Of a stretch of DNA of 64,000 bases, positions 56,246 through 64,000 are shown piece after piece. The DNA is from an uncultured Pseudomonadales bacterium (GTDB lineage: Bacteria; Pseudomonadota; Gammaproteobacteria; Pseudomonadales; Azotimanducaceae). The stretch lies in the NCBI GenBank assembly GCA_958296165.1, contig OY282447.1, positions 1 through 64,000 on the forward strand, read 5' to 3'. The notes under the pieces are model-generated. The model was not told where the DNA came from and did no database searches. It saw only the letters and a program-made list of their open reading frames with translations. Each line of letters opens with the position of its first letter. Position 1 is the stretch's first letter. The position numbers were made by a program, and so were the translations under genes.

Positions 56246-57460
56246 ATGCTGCAAACAGAACGAGACACTCCCGTGGGCAATCTCACCGTGGCGAAGGTCC
56301 GCGCCGCCAAGCACTCCGGGCGCACCCGCTTCCACGAACGCATCTCCGATGGCGGCACACTCTTTCTTCAAGTCACGCCGACCGGCGCAAAGTGCTGGGT
56401 GCAGGTCGTCCAGGTGCGCGGCCGGCGGCACACCGTGGGGCTGGGCGGCTACCCGCTGACAAGCCTGCAGGAAGCGCGGGACGCGGCCTACGAAAACAGA
56501 CGGGCCGCGCGGCGCGGAATCCCCCCCGCCAAGCGGGGCGGGCGCAAGCCCGGCCAGCCCGGCCAGCCAACCTTCGAGGAAGCGGCGGCGGAAGTGCTGG
56601 CCACGCTGGCACCGACGTGGAAGGCCGGCGGCAAGAGCGAAGCGCAGTGGAAGTCGTCGCTGGCCGCCTACGCGCATCCGATCATCGGCCACATGCGGGT
56701 CGGCGAAATCACCAGCGCCGACGTGGTCGCCGTGCTCAAGCCGATCTGGACGAGTAAGCGGGAGACCGCCAGAAGGGTGAAGCACAGGATCGCGAAGGTA
56801 CTGGACTGGGCCGTCGTGCATGGCCACCGGACCGACAACCCCTGCCAGGCGGTGGAAGCTGCGCTGCCGCGAACGGGAGCTCGGCCGGGACACCATCGAG
56901 CGCTGCCCTACGGGCAGGTGGCGCAGGCGGTGGCGGCCGTGAGAGCCAGCAACGCCTGGGCCGGCACCCAGCTCGCGTTCCAGTTCATGGTGATGACGGC
57001 GGCGCGGTCGGGCGAAGTGCGGCTGGCGACGTGGGCCGAAGTGGACATGGACGCCGGCGTCTGGACCGTTCCGGGCGAACGAATGAAGATGGGGCGCGAG
57101 CACCGGGTGCCGCTGTCGGCGCGGTGCATGGAAATCTTAGGCGAAGCTCGGTGTCTCGCGGGGCAAGTTGCTCCCTTGCCGTGCGGCGATCTGGTGTTTC
57201 CAAGCATCCGGGGGCGGGAGCTATCCGACTCGACGATAAGTAAGCTCCTGCGTGAACTCGGCGTGAACGCCGTGCCTCACGGCTTCCGGTCGAGTTTTCG
57301 AGACTGGGGCGCGGAGCAGACGGATTTTCCCAGCGAAGTGCTCGAAGCAGCGCTGGCGCACTCGGTGCGCAACGCGGTCGAAGCTGCCTACGCGCGCACC
57401 GACCACTTTGCGCGCCGCCGGGCGCTGATGGACGCCTGGGCGGCCTACCTGTCCGGCTAG
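56246..57460 (+). CDS. P4-type tyrosine integrase (DUF4102 + catalytic domain)
   Basis: A 404-residue tyrosine recombinase. The N-terminal DUF4102 arm-binding part (LTVAKVRAAKHSGRTRFHER) is followed by the catalytic domain with R in MTAARSGEVRL, the HGFRSSFRDW box (H-x-x-R) and the late LAHSVRNAVEAAYARTD with the tyrosine Y. It catalyses site-specific integration next to tRNA genes, here tRNA-Asp. Alternative starts are the GTG at 56234 and, by comparison with the family, the GTG at 56273. Its orientation and position mark the left end of an integrated element. Confidence 0.93.
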   Translation: MLQTERDTPVGNLTVAKVRAAKHSGRTRFHERISDGGTLFLQVTPTGAKCWVQVVQVRGRRHTVGLGGYPLTSLQEARDAAYENRRAARRGIPPAKRGGRKPGQPGQPTFEEAAAEVLATLAPTWKAGGKSEAQWKSSLAAYAHPIIGHMRVGEITSADVVAVLKPIWTSKRETARRVKHRIAKVLDWAVVHGHRTDNPCQAVEAALPRTGARPGHHRALPYGQVAQAVAAVRASNAWAGTQLAFQFMVMTAARSGEVRLATWAEVDMDAGVWTVPGERMKMGREHRVPLSARCMEILGEARCLAGQVAPLPCGDLVFPSIRGRELSDSTISKLLRELGVNAVPHGFRSSFRDWGAEQTDFPSEVLEAALAHSVRNAVEAAYARTDHFARRRALMDAWAAYLSG

Positions 57461-58039
57461 GTTCGTGCTGCAACGCCGTGCTGTCGGTCGGCGCGAGAAG
57501 CGTCCCCATGTGTGGTTCCGCGACGACGGCGCAGCATGGGCCGCAGCAGCGCCCAAGATCGCCCAGAACGCCGCACAGGGCGTCTCACGCTGCGTCTAGG
57601 CTAGGCCGGGAAGTCCACGACGTTGCGGTTGCGCCGTCGTCGTCTGCGTGCGCGGCCGCGGCCGACCGCTGCGGAGTGGACGCCACCGCGCACTCACCTA
57701 CGCCAAGCGAACCCACGCGGCTAGGCGCGTCCACCATCGGCCGCGCCGCCACATGCCGCGCGAGACGGTCACGGAATGTGAGGATTTATACTCGCGAAAC
57801 CGCACGGAAGTAAACCATAAGGATCGAAGAACACAAGCGTGAAAGAGAATAGTTTTATACTCGCTAAGTCGTCATAAAGTCAACAATACCCAAGTAAATC
57901 AGGATCATCCGCATCTATCCACGACCGTGCGCGCATTGCCCCGCTGCTCTGTTTTGGCTCTTTTTTTTCGATCAATGCTTGCTTTTGTATTTTTGGGGCG
58001 TAGAGTGTATCCGCAATACACGCGGAACTAGGAGGTCCC
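57461..58039. other. Regulatory gap between integrase and AlpA gene, AT-rich with repeated 13-mer
   Basis: No gene is supported here. The 3' part (from ~57775) is AT-rich compared with the rest. Two 13-nt near-identical boxes TTATACTCGC(G/T)AA occur at 57785-57797 and 57855-57867, candidate operators. A T8 run is at about 57961. An AGGAGG ribosome site lies just before the AlpA start. Confidence 0.5.
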
Positions 58040-58237
58040 GTGGCAGAAAAGAACATCACCCCCGAGCTCTATCGCTTACGCGACCTATGCATCGTCCTAG
58101 GCGTTGGGCGTTCCACCGTCTATCAATTGCTCGAGACGGATCCGAGCTTTCCACCACGCGTCCAAATCGCGCGGCGCGCCGTGCGGTGGCGCCGAGCAGA
58201 GATCGAGGAATGGGTGTTGAGCCGCCCGGCGGCATAG
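58040..58237 (+). CDS. AlpA-family helix-turn-helix regulator / excisionase-like
   Basis: A 65-residue MerR/AlpA-type protein. The segment LYRLRDLCIVLGVGRSTVYQLL is a helix-turn-helix, followed by a basic wing (RRAVRWRRAEIEEWVL), typical of AlpA and phage excisionases. AlpA proteins activate or excise P4-like elements. A strong AGGAGG precedes the GTG start. The two TTATACTCGC boxes upstream are candidate binding sites. Confidence 0.88.
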   Translation: MAEKNITPELYRLRDLCIVLGVGRSTVYQLLETDPSFPPRVQIARRAVRWRRAEIEEWVLSRPAA

Positions 58238-58507
58238 CCTAGCTGCCCGCCGCGCAGGAACGCCGGCGATGGCCCACGGGCGGCGCTCGCCGCGGCTCAG
58301 CGCGGAGCGCCGTTGGCCGAAGGACGCCGTGCGCGTGGCCCAGGCGCCGCGCGGGCCGCCGCGCCACACCACCGACCTACCGACCACAATGGAATGTCGA
58401 CCAACCACGGATGGAGAACACCCCGAACGCCGAGGCGAGCCGCGACGCTCGCCTGGCGTGGGCAGCATAGCGCTGCGGGGCTGTCATTTGCCGAGGAAGC
58501 AATCGAC

Positions 58508-61135
58508 ATGGGACACGATACCAAATCACGCGCAACGCTTCTAGCCGAAGTCCGCGGCGCACCGAACCCGCACCAAGCGCTGGCTGCCGCAGTCCGCGGC
58601 AAGCCGTGGCCGCCAGCATTGCAAGCCGACCTAGCGGCGGCGCTACGGACGCATGGTGCGCACGATGGCGACATAGCGGACTTGTGCGGCGACGCCACGG
58701 CCACTGTCAACGGCGCAGCGACGCAAGTTCAGACCAGACCAGAACGGCGTGAGACCGTCACCAAGGACGGAACGGCATGCGTGAAGTGGCGCTTTGACAA
58801 CTTTTCGGGCGGGCACATCGACTCGGTGCGCACGGTCGGCAAGGACATCTTCAGGGAGCCTACAGGCGTCAAGGGGCCGTTCAAGCCGCTCTATCACAAG
58901 TATCTCGACCTGACATATCCGATCGTTGTTTGCGAAGGCGAAAAAGCGACTGACGCCGTGTGCGAGTCGGGACACCAAGCGACGTGCTGGCCCGGTGGCG
59001 CGAATGCGATGGACGCGATCAAGGATTGCGCTGAATGGCTGGACAGCGAAGGCGCGGTGGGCTTCGTGTTATGGGCCGACAACGACGATCCAGGACGCAA
59101 GGCGATGGAGCGCTTCGCAGAGTCGTGCGCCGCGCCATGCGTGACCATCATGCACGGCGACGAGAAAGACGATGCCGCCGACTTGCCGATAGAGCGACGG
59201 CGCGACCTGTTGGACAGTGCAATCGACGAGTTGGCTGGAGTCGCCAACAACGGATCGCAGATGGAAGGAGACGAAGAACCGCAGACAGACAGCGCCGAAG
59301 AACCTACCTTGCAAGACGTCAAGACCGTCAAGGAGTTGGCTGGCTTGATGGCGCGGCGCTACGGGCAGCCAATGCCAACAAGCGGACATTGGCATGATGT
59401 CTACAAGGCGATAGGCGCAATCGAGCGCCGCTCCGTACAGGACGGCAACCACATTGATGCCGCCAAACTCAAAGCGTTGATTATGTCCGACGACGTCCGA
59501 ATGCGCGACGCGGCCGAACTGGCCACGGCCATATCAGATCGACTGAGCGACGAAGGACTACCGCCGTTGACCCTTGATGAAGGCGGCGATGGATTCGCGC
59601 GTTCCTTCCGGGGTCACTGCTACAACTGCCGCAAGATGGGCTTCGGCCTGTGGAACTTCGACAAGGGTGCGCTGAGTGCCACCCACAAGGCGTGTGGGCT
59701 GACTTTCGCAAGGGTGCAGCGCGACTTCGACTTGCTGCCGCCGAAGCTCGAAGCGGAACCCGACCCAGAGCCGCCGCCGAGAGCCAGCAGCAGTACCGAC
59801 CATGTGAGCAGCCACATCCTGTTTGCAGAGGAGTTCGCCGCTCGTGCCAAAGGCGACTGGCTGCAAGACGACGACGCGAAGAAGTGGTGGCATTGGGACG
59901 GCAAGCGATGGCGAGAGGACACGCACAAAGCGCGGGCGTTGATGATGACTGCTATCCGCGACGCCACAGCCGACGATCCGAAGGATGCGAAGAAGTGGCG
60001 CACAGCCAGCCATGTGAGCGGTGCTCTCAGCGTGGCGAGCGACTTGGACGGCATGTCCGTTCGAGCGTCACAACACTTTGACCGCAAAGCGAATCTCTTA
60101 GGGCTGCCAACCGGACGGGTGCTCGACTTGGACAGCGCGACAGTCCGCGACGCCGAACGCGATGACTTCATAACGATGTCGGTGGCGGTCGAACCCGAGG
60201 ATGGCGAGCTGGAGAACTGGCTGAGATTCTTGGACACGACCTTTGAGCCGTTCGGCGATGGAAAGGCACAGTTGATAGCCGCGTTGCGCGGATGGCTGAA
60301 AGACATGTTGTATGGCTCCGTGCGATGTGCGCACCGAGACGACCACTCGTTCGTGTTCCTTCAAGGCGACGCCGGTACTGGCAAGTCCACGCTCGCAAAT
60401 GTCATCAAGGACATGATGGGTAGCTACGGCCGAGCGGTGAGCGGAGACCGCGTGGTGGGCGATAAAGACGACCATCGGCAATGGCTAGCGAGGCTGGACA
60501 GAGCGCGCATGGTCGTGGTGAGCGAGCCGCCAAGGCGCGTACTGAAAGCGGAAATCATCAACTGCCTGACGTCGGGGGATGTCATTGAAGCGAACTTCAT
60601 GCGACAGAACTCGTTTGACTTCTCGGCTGTCGCGCATCTCATCATGTACGGGAACGAGAGGCCGCTGACGAACTCACCGGGCATCTATCGGCGGATGCGT
60701 TTGCTCGAGATGAACACCCCGCCTGTCGAGCCTGACTCGGAGTTGCCAGCGAAGCTCAAAGCCGAACAGGGGCGCATCTTGCGCTGGATACTCGACTCGC
60801 CGAACACGGATGAGCACTGGCCAGCGGAAATCAATGCGGCGGTTCGCCAATATGAACTTGAGAACGATGCTGTGCAGCAGTGGCTTAACGAGCGCACTGT
60901 GCCGTCGCTAGGTGGAAAGATCACATCGGCAGCGGGCTACGCGGACTATCAGCAGTGGGCTAAGGACAGTGGCTATAAGCCGTTCGGCAAAGCGGCCTTC
61001 TCTCGCCAGCTTGGAACTCACTTCATAGAGGTGGGCCGAGATCGCGTCGACGGGCGGCCCCAAGGCACATATCGGGGCATCAAGCTGGCGAGCGACGTGC
61101 CAGATGGACTTGACGAACTTGAGCCACCCTTCTAG
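58508..61135 (+). CDS. TOPRIM primase - SF3 helicase (phage/plasmid P4-type)
   Basis: An 875-residue replication protein. TOPRIM-like motifs are CEGEKATDAV (E~143) and the acidic WADNDDPGR (D~190). A zinc-like cluster CYNCRKMGFG lies mid-protein. The SF3 helicase has Walker A GDAGTGKST (G620 on) and MVVVSEPP, then MRQNSFDFSAVAHLIMYGN. This is the P4-alpha type of primase-helicase that starts replication of satellite elements. The ATG at 58508 after GAGGAAG is chosen over longer frames. An iteron-like inverted repeat directly downstream is a candidate origin. Confidence 0.9.
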   Translation: MGHDTKSRATLLAEVRGAPNPHQALAAAVRGKPWPPALQADLAAALRTHGAHDGDIADLCGDATATVNGAATQVQTRPERRETVTKDGTACVKWRFDNFSGGHIDSVRTVGKDIFREPTGVKGPFKPLYHKYLDLTYPIVVCEGEKATDAVCESGHQATCWPGGANAMDAIKDCAEWLDSEGAVGFVLWADNDDPGRKAMERFAESCAAPCVTIMHGDEKDDAADLPIERRRDLLDSAIDELAGVANNGSQMEGDEEPQTDSAEEPTLQDVKTVKELAGLMARRYGQPMPTSGHWHDVYKAIGAIERRSVQDGNHIDAAKLKALIMSDDVRMRDAAELATAISDRLSDEGLPPLTLDEGGDGFARSFRGHCYNCRKMGFGLWNFDKGALSATHKACGLTFARVQRDFDLLPPKLEAEPDPEPPPRASSSTDHVSSHILFAEEFAARAKGDWLQDDDAKKWWHWDGKRWREDTHKARALMMTAIRDATADDPKDAKKWRTASHVSGALSVASDLDGMSVRASQHFDRKANLLGLPTGRVLDLDSATVRDAERDDFITMSVAVEPEDGELENWLRFLDTTFEPFGDGKAQLIAALRGWLKDMLYGSVRCAHRDDHSFVFLQGDAGTGKSTLANVIKDMMGSYGRAVSGDRVVGDKDDHRQWLARLDRARMVVVSEPPRRVLKAEIINCLTSGDVIEANFMRQNSFDFSAVAHLIMYGNERPLTNSPGIYRRMRLLEMNTPPVEPDSELPAKLKAEQGRILRWILDSPNTDEHWPAEINAAVRQYELENDAVQQWLNERTVPSLGGKITSAAGYADYQQWAKDSGYKPFGKAAFSRQLGTHFIEVGRDRVDGRPQGTYRGIKLASDVPDGLDELEPPF

Positions 61136-61149
61136 GTGCGTTACGGAAA

Positions 61150-61269
61150 GCGTTACGGTGTTACGGTAGTTACGCATTTCCCGTATTAAGGCCCCACGTA
61201 TGCGCGCGTGCATGCGCACGCATGGGTCCCTAATGTGGAAAGTCCATAACTACCGTAACACCGTAACGC
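61150..61269 (+). repeat. Iteron-like inverted repeat, candidate replication origin
   Basis: A perfect 23-nt inverted repeat (arms 61150-61172 and 61247-61269) brackets 74 nt. The left side holds repeated GTTACGG boxes (61140-61146, 61152-61158, 61160-61166, and GTTACGC at 61169-61175). The right arm carries them inverted. The spacer contains a second near-palindrome centred on TGCATG. It starts 15 nt after the primase-helicase gene, the usual neighbourhood for P4-type origins, but a regulatory or terminator role is not excluded. Confidence 0.55.
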
Positions 61270-61329
61270 CGAAGGCGAGAATCGCGTGAAAGTGGCGGAA
61301 AGCCAACTTTTCGGGCTACAGTGCTGGCG

Positions 61330-62460
61330 ATGTCCACGCCCGTCCATTACCACGCTTGGGTGCGCTGCTGGAACGGCATGGGCACACGGATGTTCTCCGC
61401 CAAGCTCCCGCAAGCCGCCATCCAGCGCAAGCGAGAGCGCGGCTCGAAGCGCGTCGTGCGCCGCTGGTGGCGAACGCGGCAAGCGGCGGCAAAGGCCCTC
61501 AACGCGGCCGGTGTCACGCGCTGGCTGCAAGGCGCCAAGGCCGACGCCAGGGCCGAGCGAAACGCCCGGATCAAGGCTTTGTGGCTGCGCTGCCACTCCG
61601 AACGGGAGATCGCCGAGGCGCTGAACGTGGCCCAGCAGACGGTTCACGACCAAATCGTGGAAATTACCGAAAATTGCCAAATGGCCGAAATCGGTAATTT
61701 CCAGCCGTTGCTCTACAACTACTTCGCGTCGCCGAAACTCGGCGACGCGAACGACCACAAAGGCCATTCGGACTCTCGAATCGTCGAAAACCTGATCCAC
61801 ACCTATTGCGACGCCGTGGGCGATGTCGTCGTCGATCCGTTTGCCGGCAGCGGCAGCACGCTGGCCGTCTGCGAACCACGCGGCATTCGATGCTGGCTGG
61901 GCGACAGAGCGCCAGCGCCGCGCTTCGAGCACGAAGTGCGCAAGCACGACATCGTCGTCGACGGCATGCCGCGGCTGCCGTGGCGGCAAGTGCGACTGGT
62001 CTACTTGGACCCGCCCTACTGGCGACAGGCGGAGGGCGCATACAGCGCCGACAAGGAAGACCTTGCCAACATGCCGCTCGACGAGTTCCACACCGCCCTC
62101 GTGGACACGATCAACGCCTTCGCCGCGAAGATGGAGCGCGGCCATATCGCGCTGATAATCCAGGCCACGCAATGGCTGGCGCCCAACCGCAAGACCGTCG
62201 ATCACGCAACCGAAGTCTTCCGCCGGCTCGAATTGCCGTTGGTGGAGCGCGTCGAATGCCCGTACAACTCGGAGCAGTACAACGCGCAGCAAGTCGAGTG
62301 GGCGAAGGCGAACAAGCGCCGGCTCGTAGTCAACCGCGTTGGGTGGCCACCCATGATCGCCAGCACTCGCAGATCACGGCTTGAGCGTGAGTTTTGGCAC
62401 GATCGTGCTGAAACTGATGCACTAGGTCGATGTCGTCAGAGCGCCTGTAAGCGCATCTAA
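61330..62460 (+). CDS. DNA adenine/cytosine-N methyltransferase of mobile elements
   Basis: A 376-residue methylase. A helix-turn-helix-like stretch (SEREIAEALNVAQQTVHDQI) precedes motif I VDPFAGSGST, and the catalytic motif DPPYW follows, in the I-then-IV order. The pattern GDANDHKGHSDSRIVENLI and DLANMPLDEFHTALVDTINA recurs in phage- and island-borne methylases. DPPY indicates N6-adenine or N4-cytosine transfer. A GTG at 61321 is another start. There is no cognate nuclease gene in the window. A 12-bp inverted repeat (61659-61702) lies inside the gene. Confidence 0.82.
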   Translation: MSTPVHYHAWVRCWNGMGTRMFSAKLPQAAIQRKRERGSKRVVRRWWRTRQAAAKALNAAGVTRWLQGAKADARAERNARIKALWLRCHSEREIAEALNVAQQTVHDQIVEITENCQMAEIGNFQPLLYNYFASPKLGDANDHKGHSDSRIVENLIHTYCDAVGDVVVDPFAGSGSTLAVCEPRGIRCWLGDRAPAPRFEHEVRKHDIVVDGMPRLPWRQVRLVYLDPPYWRQAEGAYSADKEDLANMPLDEFHTALVDTINAFAAKMERGHIALIIQATQWLAPNRKTVDHATEVFRRLELPLVERVECPYNSEQYNAQQVEWAKANKRRLVVNRVGWPPMIASTRRSRLEREFWHDRAETDALGRCRQSACKRI

Positions 62461-62614
62461 GCGCAGATCGGCGCACTCCATGTCGAACTAGCGCCGAACG
62501 CGGCATCGAACGCACGACGCGCCCCTAGCAAGGTGTGCTAGGCACTCGCGCGCACACCTACGCGCCGAAGGCTCGCCACGAGTCCGTGGTGCGTCCACCG
62601 GCCTAGCGATTCTG

Positions 62615-62642
62615 CCCAAAAACGACAATTGTCGTTTTTGGG
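62615..62642. repeat. Perfect 28-nt palindrome with AATT centre
   Basis: CCCAAAAACGACAATT and its exact reverse complement meet without a spacer. It lies 155 nt after the methylase gene. Such a perfect palindrome suggests a dimeric protein site or cruciform, not an ordinary terminator. Confidence 0.8.
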
Positions 62643-62696
62643 TAATTTCCGCGAGCACTCGCAATGTGTCGCCGCCACGTGGGTAATGGCACCCAT

Positions 62697-62900
62697 CTAC
62701 ATGCCCGCCCACTGCGAGCGCCGTATGACGCATTCGCTGTCGGCGGTGCGCCAAGTGCCGCCCAACGCCGTGCAAGCCACGGTGTTGGTGTAGCCGGAGC
62801 ACTTGCTGGCCACGTCGTTCCACACGCCGCCGGCCAACGCTTCGCAATGCTCTTGCGACTGGATCATGGCGTTCAACTCGCCGGCTGAGATACCCGCCAA
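62697..62900 (-). CDS. Small hypothetical protein, weakly supported
   Basis: A 67-residue frame starting at TTG. It has a repeated cysteine pattern (HCEALAGGVWND ... CTALGGTWRTADSEC). There is no ATG, and no good ribosome site. It lies between the two perfect palindromes and may be a decayed or small gene. I do not recognise a family. Confidence 0.4.
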   Translation of the reverse strand: MAGISAGELNAMIQSQEHCEALAGGVWNDVASKCSGYTNTVACTALGGTWRTADSECVIRRSQWAGM

Positions 62901-62973
62901 CGTCGGTGCCTCAATGACTGGCGTTTCGTCGCGCCAGCACTCGCCTAGCGACGCTTAGACAGCCTTGACCATC

Positions 62974-63003
62974 GGAGCAAGATGCAAATTTGCATCTTGC
63001 TCC
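62974..63003. repeat. Perfect 30-nt palindrome with AATT centre
   Basis: GGAGCAAGATGCAAA is followed directly by its exact reverse complement. Like the palindrome at 62615 it is spacer-less and AATT-centred; the pair brackets the small minus-strand frame. Confidence 0.8.
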
Positions 63004-63122
63004 CATCCCGCTTTAGATGAGGTGGGTCGAAATCAACGTCATGCGCCCGGCTGGACTCGGCGCCGCCAACCATCTATGCTTGGACGCTCAATGGAAAGCA
63101 CAGCGGTGCGGCGGAATCAACG

Positions 63123-63314
63123 ATGGCGAAGGTGAAATTCGTGTACTGGAATCAAGACGGCGCATGGCTGGGCTACCTGCAGGCCCAGCCCGACTTCTGG
63201 ACGCAAGGCGCGACGCTTGAAGACCTCAAGGATCACCTGCGCGACCTCCACGCGGACTTCGCCAGCGGTGCCGTTGCCGGCGTCCGCATGGTGGCCGAAT
63301 TGGATGTCGGATAG
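63123..63314 (+). CDS. HicB-like small protein (type II antitoxin family), no HicA found
   Basis: A 63-residue protein with the HicB-like pattern MAKVKFVYWNQDGAWLGYL, PDFWTQGATLEDLKDHL and a short acidic end. HicB family proteins are antitoxins with an RNase H-like partial fold. I find no HicA-like mRNA interferase frame within 700 nt on either strand, so it is an orphan or the toxin was lost. The ATG at 63123 has only a weak ribosome site. Confidence 0.75.
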   Translation: MAKVKFVYWNQDGAWLGYLQAQPDFWTQGATLEDLKDHLRDLHADFASGAVAGVRMVAELDVG

Positions 63315-63370
63315 CCGTGGCGATCGCAACCGTCTCGGCGGGCACCCCGCGCGGGGTCTACATCACAGCT

Positions 63371-63675
63371 GGAGTGAGTTCCACATTTACGCCCACCCGC
63401 GACACTATCACCCCGCCTTCGGGCGGGGGTTACTTCATCGTGCCAGCGCAGTTCGGCGCCCAACGCACAGACCAACCGCATTGCAACGCATTGCAACGCA
63501 TTGCAACGCGAAGCGCCATCTTTGCCGCGTGAGCGACCAGTGAGCGGCTTTAGCCGCGACAATCATGGTGCGCGTAGCGCACGGGGTTCCAAGGGGGTTC
63601 ACCCCTTTGGCTCACGGACGCATTAAAAGCGTAGCGTGCGCCATCGGCGATTTAATGCGGAGTGAGTTCCACATT
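63371..63675 (+). ncRNA. Hairpin-rich segment bounded by 17-bp direct repeats (possible structured RNA or small mobile element)
   Basis: GGAGTGAGTTCCACATT occurs exactly at 63371-63387 and 63659-63675. Between them, in order, are hairpins GCGGC-TTTA-GCCGC (63544-63557), GTGCGC-GTA-GCGCAC (63568-63582), CCAAGGGG/CCCCTTTGG (63589-63610) and CGCATTAAA/TTTAATGCG (63619-63659). No protein frame with good coding signal covers the hairpins. The layout could be a small structured RNA, such as an omega/HEARO-type guide RNA without its nuclease, or a MITE-like element. No family is established; this rests on sequence pattern. Confidence 0.4.
63478..63507. repeat. Tandem 10-mer repeat, three copies
   Basis: GCATTGCAAC occurs three times in tandem, just before the hairpin-rich segment. 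The copy number may vary by slippage. Confidence 0.8.
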
Positions 63676-63943
63676 AGCGCCCGCCCAGCCCGACGCTAGG
63701 CCCTTCGGGGATGTTTTCCGGGGTCGTCGGCTACTGGCTGACGGCCACCAACTCGTCCGTGTCCGCGTCCGTAAGGCCGTGGACGCTGGCGCTACCCCTG
63801 CTCTGCTCAGAGCGCCTGAGAGTGCCTTGGCGCGATCTGGTGCGACCTATCTTTTAACCACGCCGTGGTGGCAAGATCGCGGCGTTGCCGTGGCGTCGCA
63901 TCGACCAAGCAAGGACAACTACGAGAGTTAGCAGAGGGCCGCA

Positions 63944-64000
63944 GTGGGCACGACGCACCAAAAACTTGTGAACGCCGTAACTTGGGTGAAAGCTGCTGGC
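63944..64000 (+). CDS. 5' end of a further gene running off the window (possibly nuclease-like)
   Basis: A GTG at 63944 opens 19 in-frame codons (MGTTHQKLVNAVTWVKAAG) and the window ends before a stop. The N-terminal pattern recalls VRR-NUC or Holliday-junction-like nuclease genes of mobile elements, but 19 residues are too few to assign. AGAGGG upstream is a weak ribosome site. Confidence 0.35.
   Translation, partial: MGTTHQKLVNAVTWVKAAG

Noticed and set aside
63662-63931. 89-codon plus-strand frame after the hairpins, considered as an IscB/TnpB start
   Set aside because: No RuvC, HNH or bridge-helix motif and unusual composition.
56060-64000. Second copy of the tRNA-Asp 3' end as right attachment site
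   Set aside because: I found no match inside the window; it may lie beyond 64 kb.

Overview
The window looks like the chromosome of a high-GC gammaproteobacterium. Supporting signs are a thiC-thiO-thiS-thiG cluster, a long-form mutS beside fdxA, a TonB-dependent receptor, an RND pump, and a tandem tRNA-Val(UAC)/tRNA-Asp(GUC) pair. Large surface or secreted proteins with eukaryote-like repeats (LRR, FG-GAP/ASPIC), Uma2 nucleases, several defence-type genes, two insertion sequences and many broken accessory genes suggest a host- or particle-associated, possibly sponge-symbiont, lifestyle. That last point is inference.

Layout. 1-2.4 kb: thiamine genes. 2.5-8.7 kb: a giant FG-GAP/ASPIC/haloperoxidase-like lipoprotein convergent with a TonB receptor. 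8.9-25.8 kb: an accessory, defence-rich region. It holds an AbiEii-like nucleotidyltransferase with an unknown partner, a single-chain nuclease-helicase-methylase (type ISP-like) gene split by an IS4-family element, a two-gene membrane system with a homopolymer frameshift at its start, an LRR surface protein, an AAA ATPase plus a decayed copy of part of it, and a coupled ATPase/PD-(D/E)XK nuclease pair. 25.8-35.1 kb: a second FG-GAP/ASPIC protein, an RND efflux pair, a DUF3750 protein, an amino-acid permease and a DsbA-fold isomerase. 35.2-38.4 kb: a segmental duplication carrying a pentapeptide-repeat gene and two Uma2 genes, with the second pentapeptide copy reduced to a relic. 38.4-48.7 kb: ordinary chromosomal metabolic and repair genes, compactly packed. 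48.9-54.1 kb: nitronate monooxygenase and porin genes among three frameshifted accessory genes. 54.3-55.9 kb: an ISNCY/IS1202-like element with a 15-bp target duplication just upstream of the tRNA promoter. 56.0 kb to the window end: an integrated element at tRNA-Asp with integrase, AlpA regulator, TOPRIM-SF3 primase-helicase, an iteron-like inverted repeat, a DNA methyltransferase, an orphan HicB-like gene, perfect palindromes and a hairpin-rich stretch flanked by direct repeats.

How it fits together. Genes from about 25.8 to 48.7 kb and the thiamine cluster read as intact core genome with 4-nt start/stop overlaps. The frameshifts, deletions and insertions fall almost only in mobile, defence or toxin-like genes, which points to relaxed selection rather than uniform sequencing error. 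The best candidates for new biology are the ATPase/nuclease pair (24.2-25.8 kb), the membrane two-gene unit (17.0-18.3 kb), the AbiEii-like pair (8.95-10.6 kb), the FG-GAP/haloperoxidase fusion, and the structured, repeat-bounded DNA near 63.4-63.7 kb inside the tRNA-Asp element.
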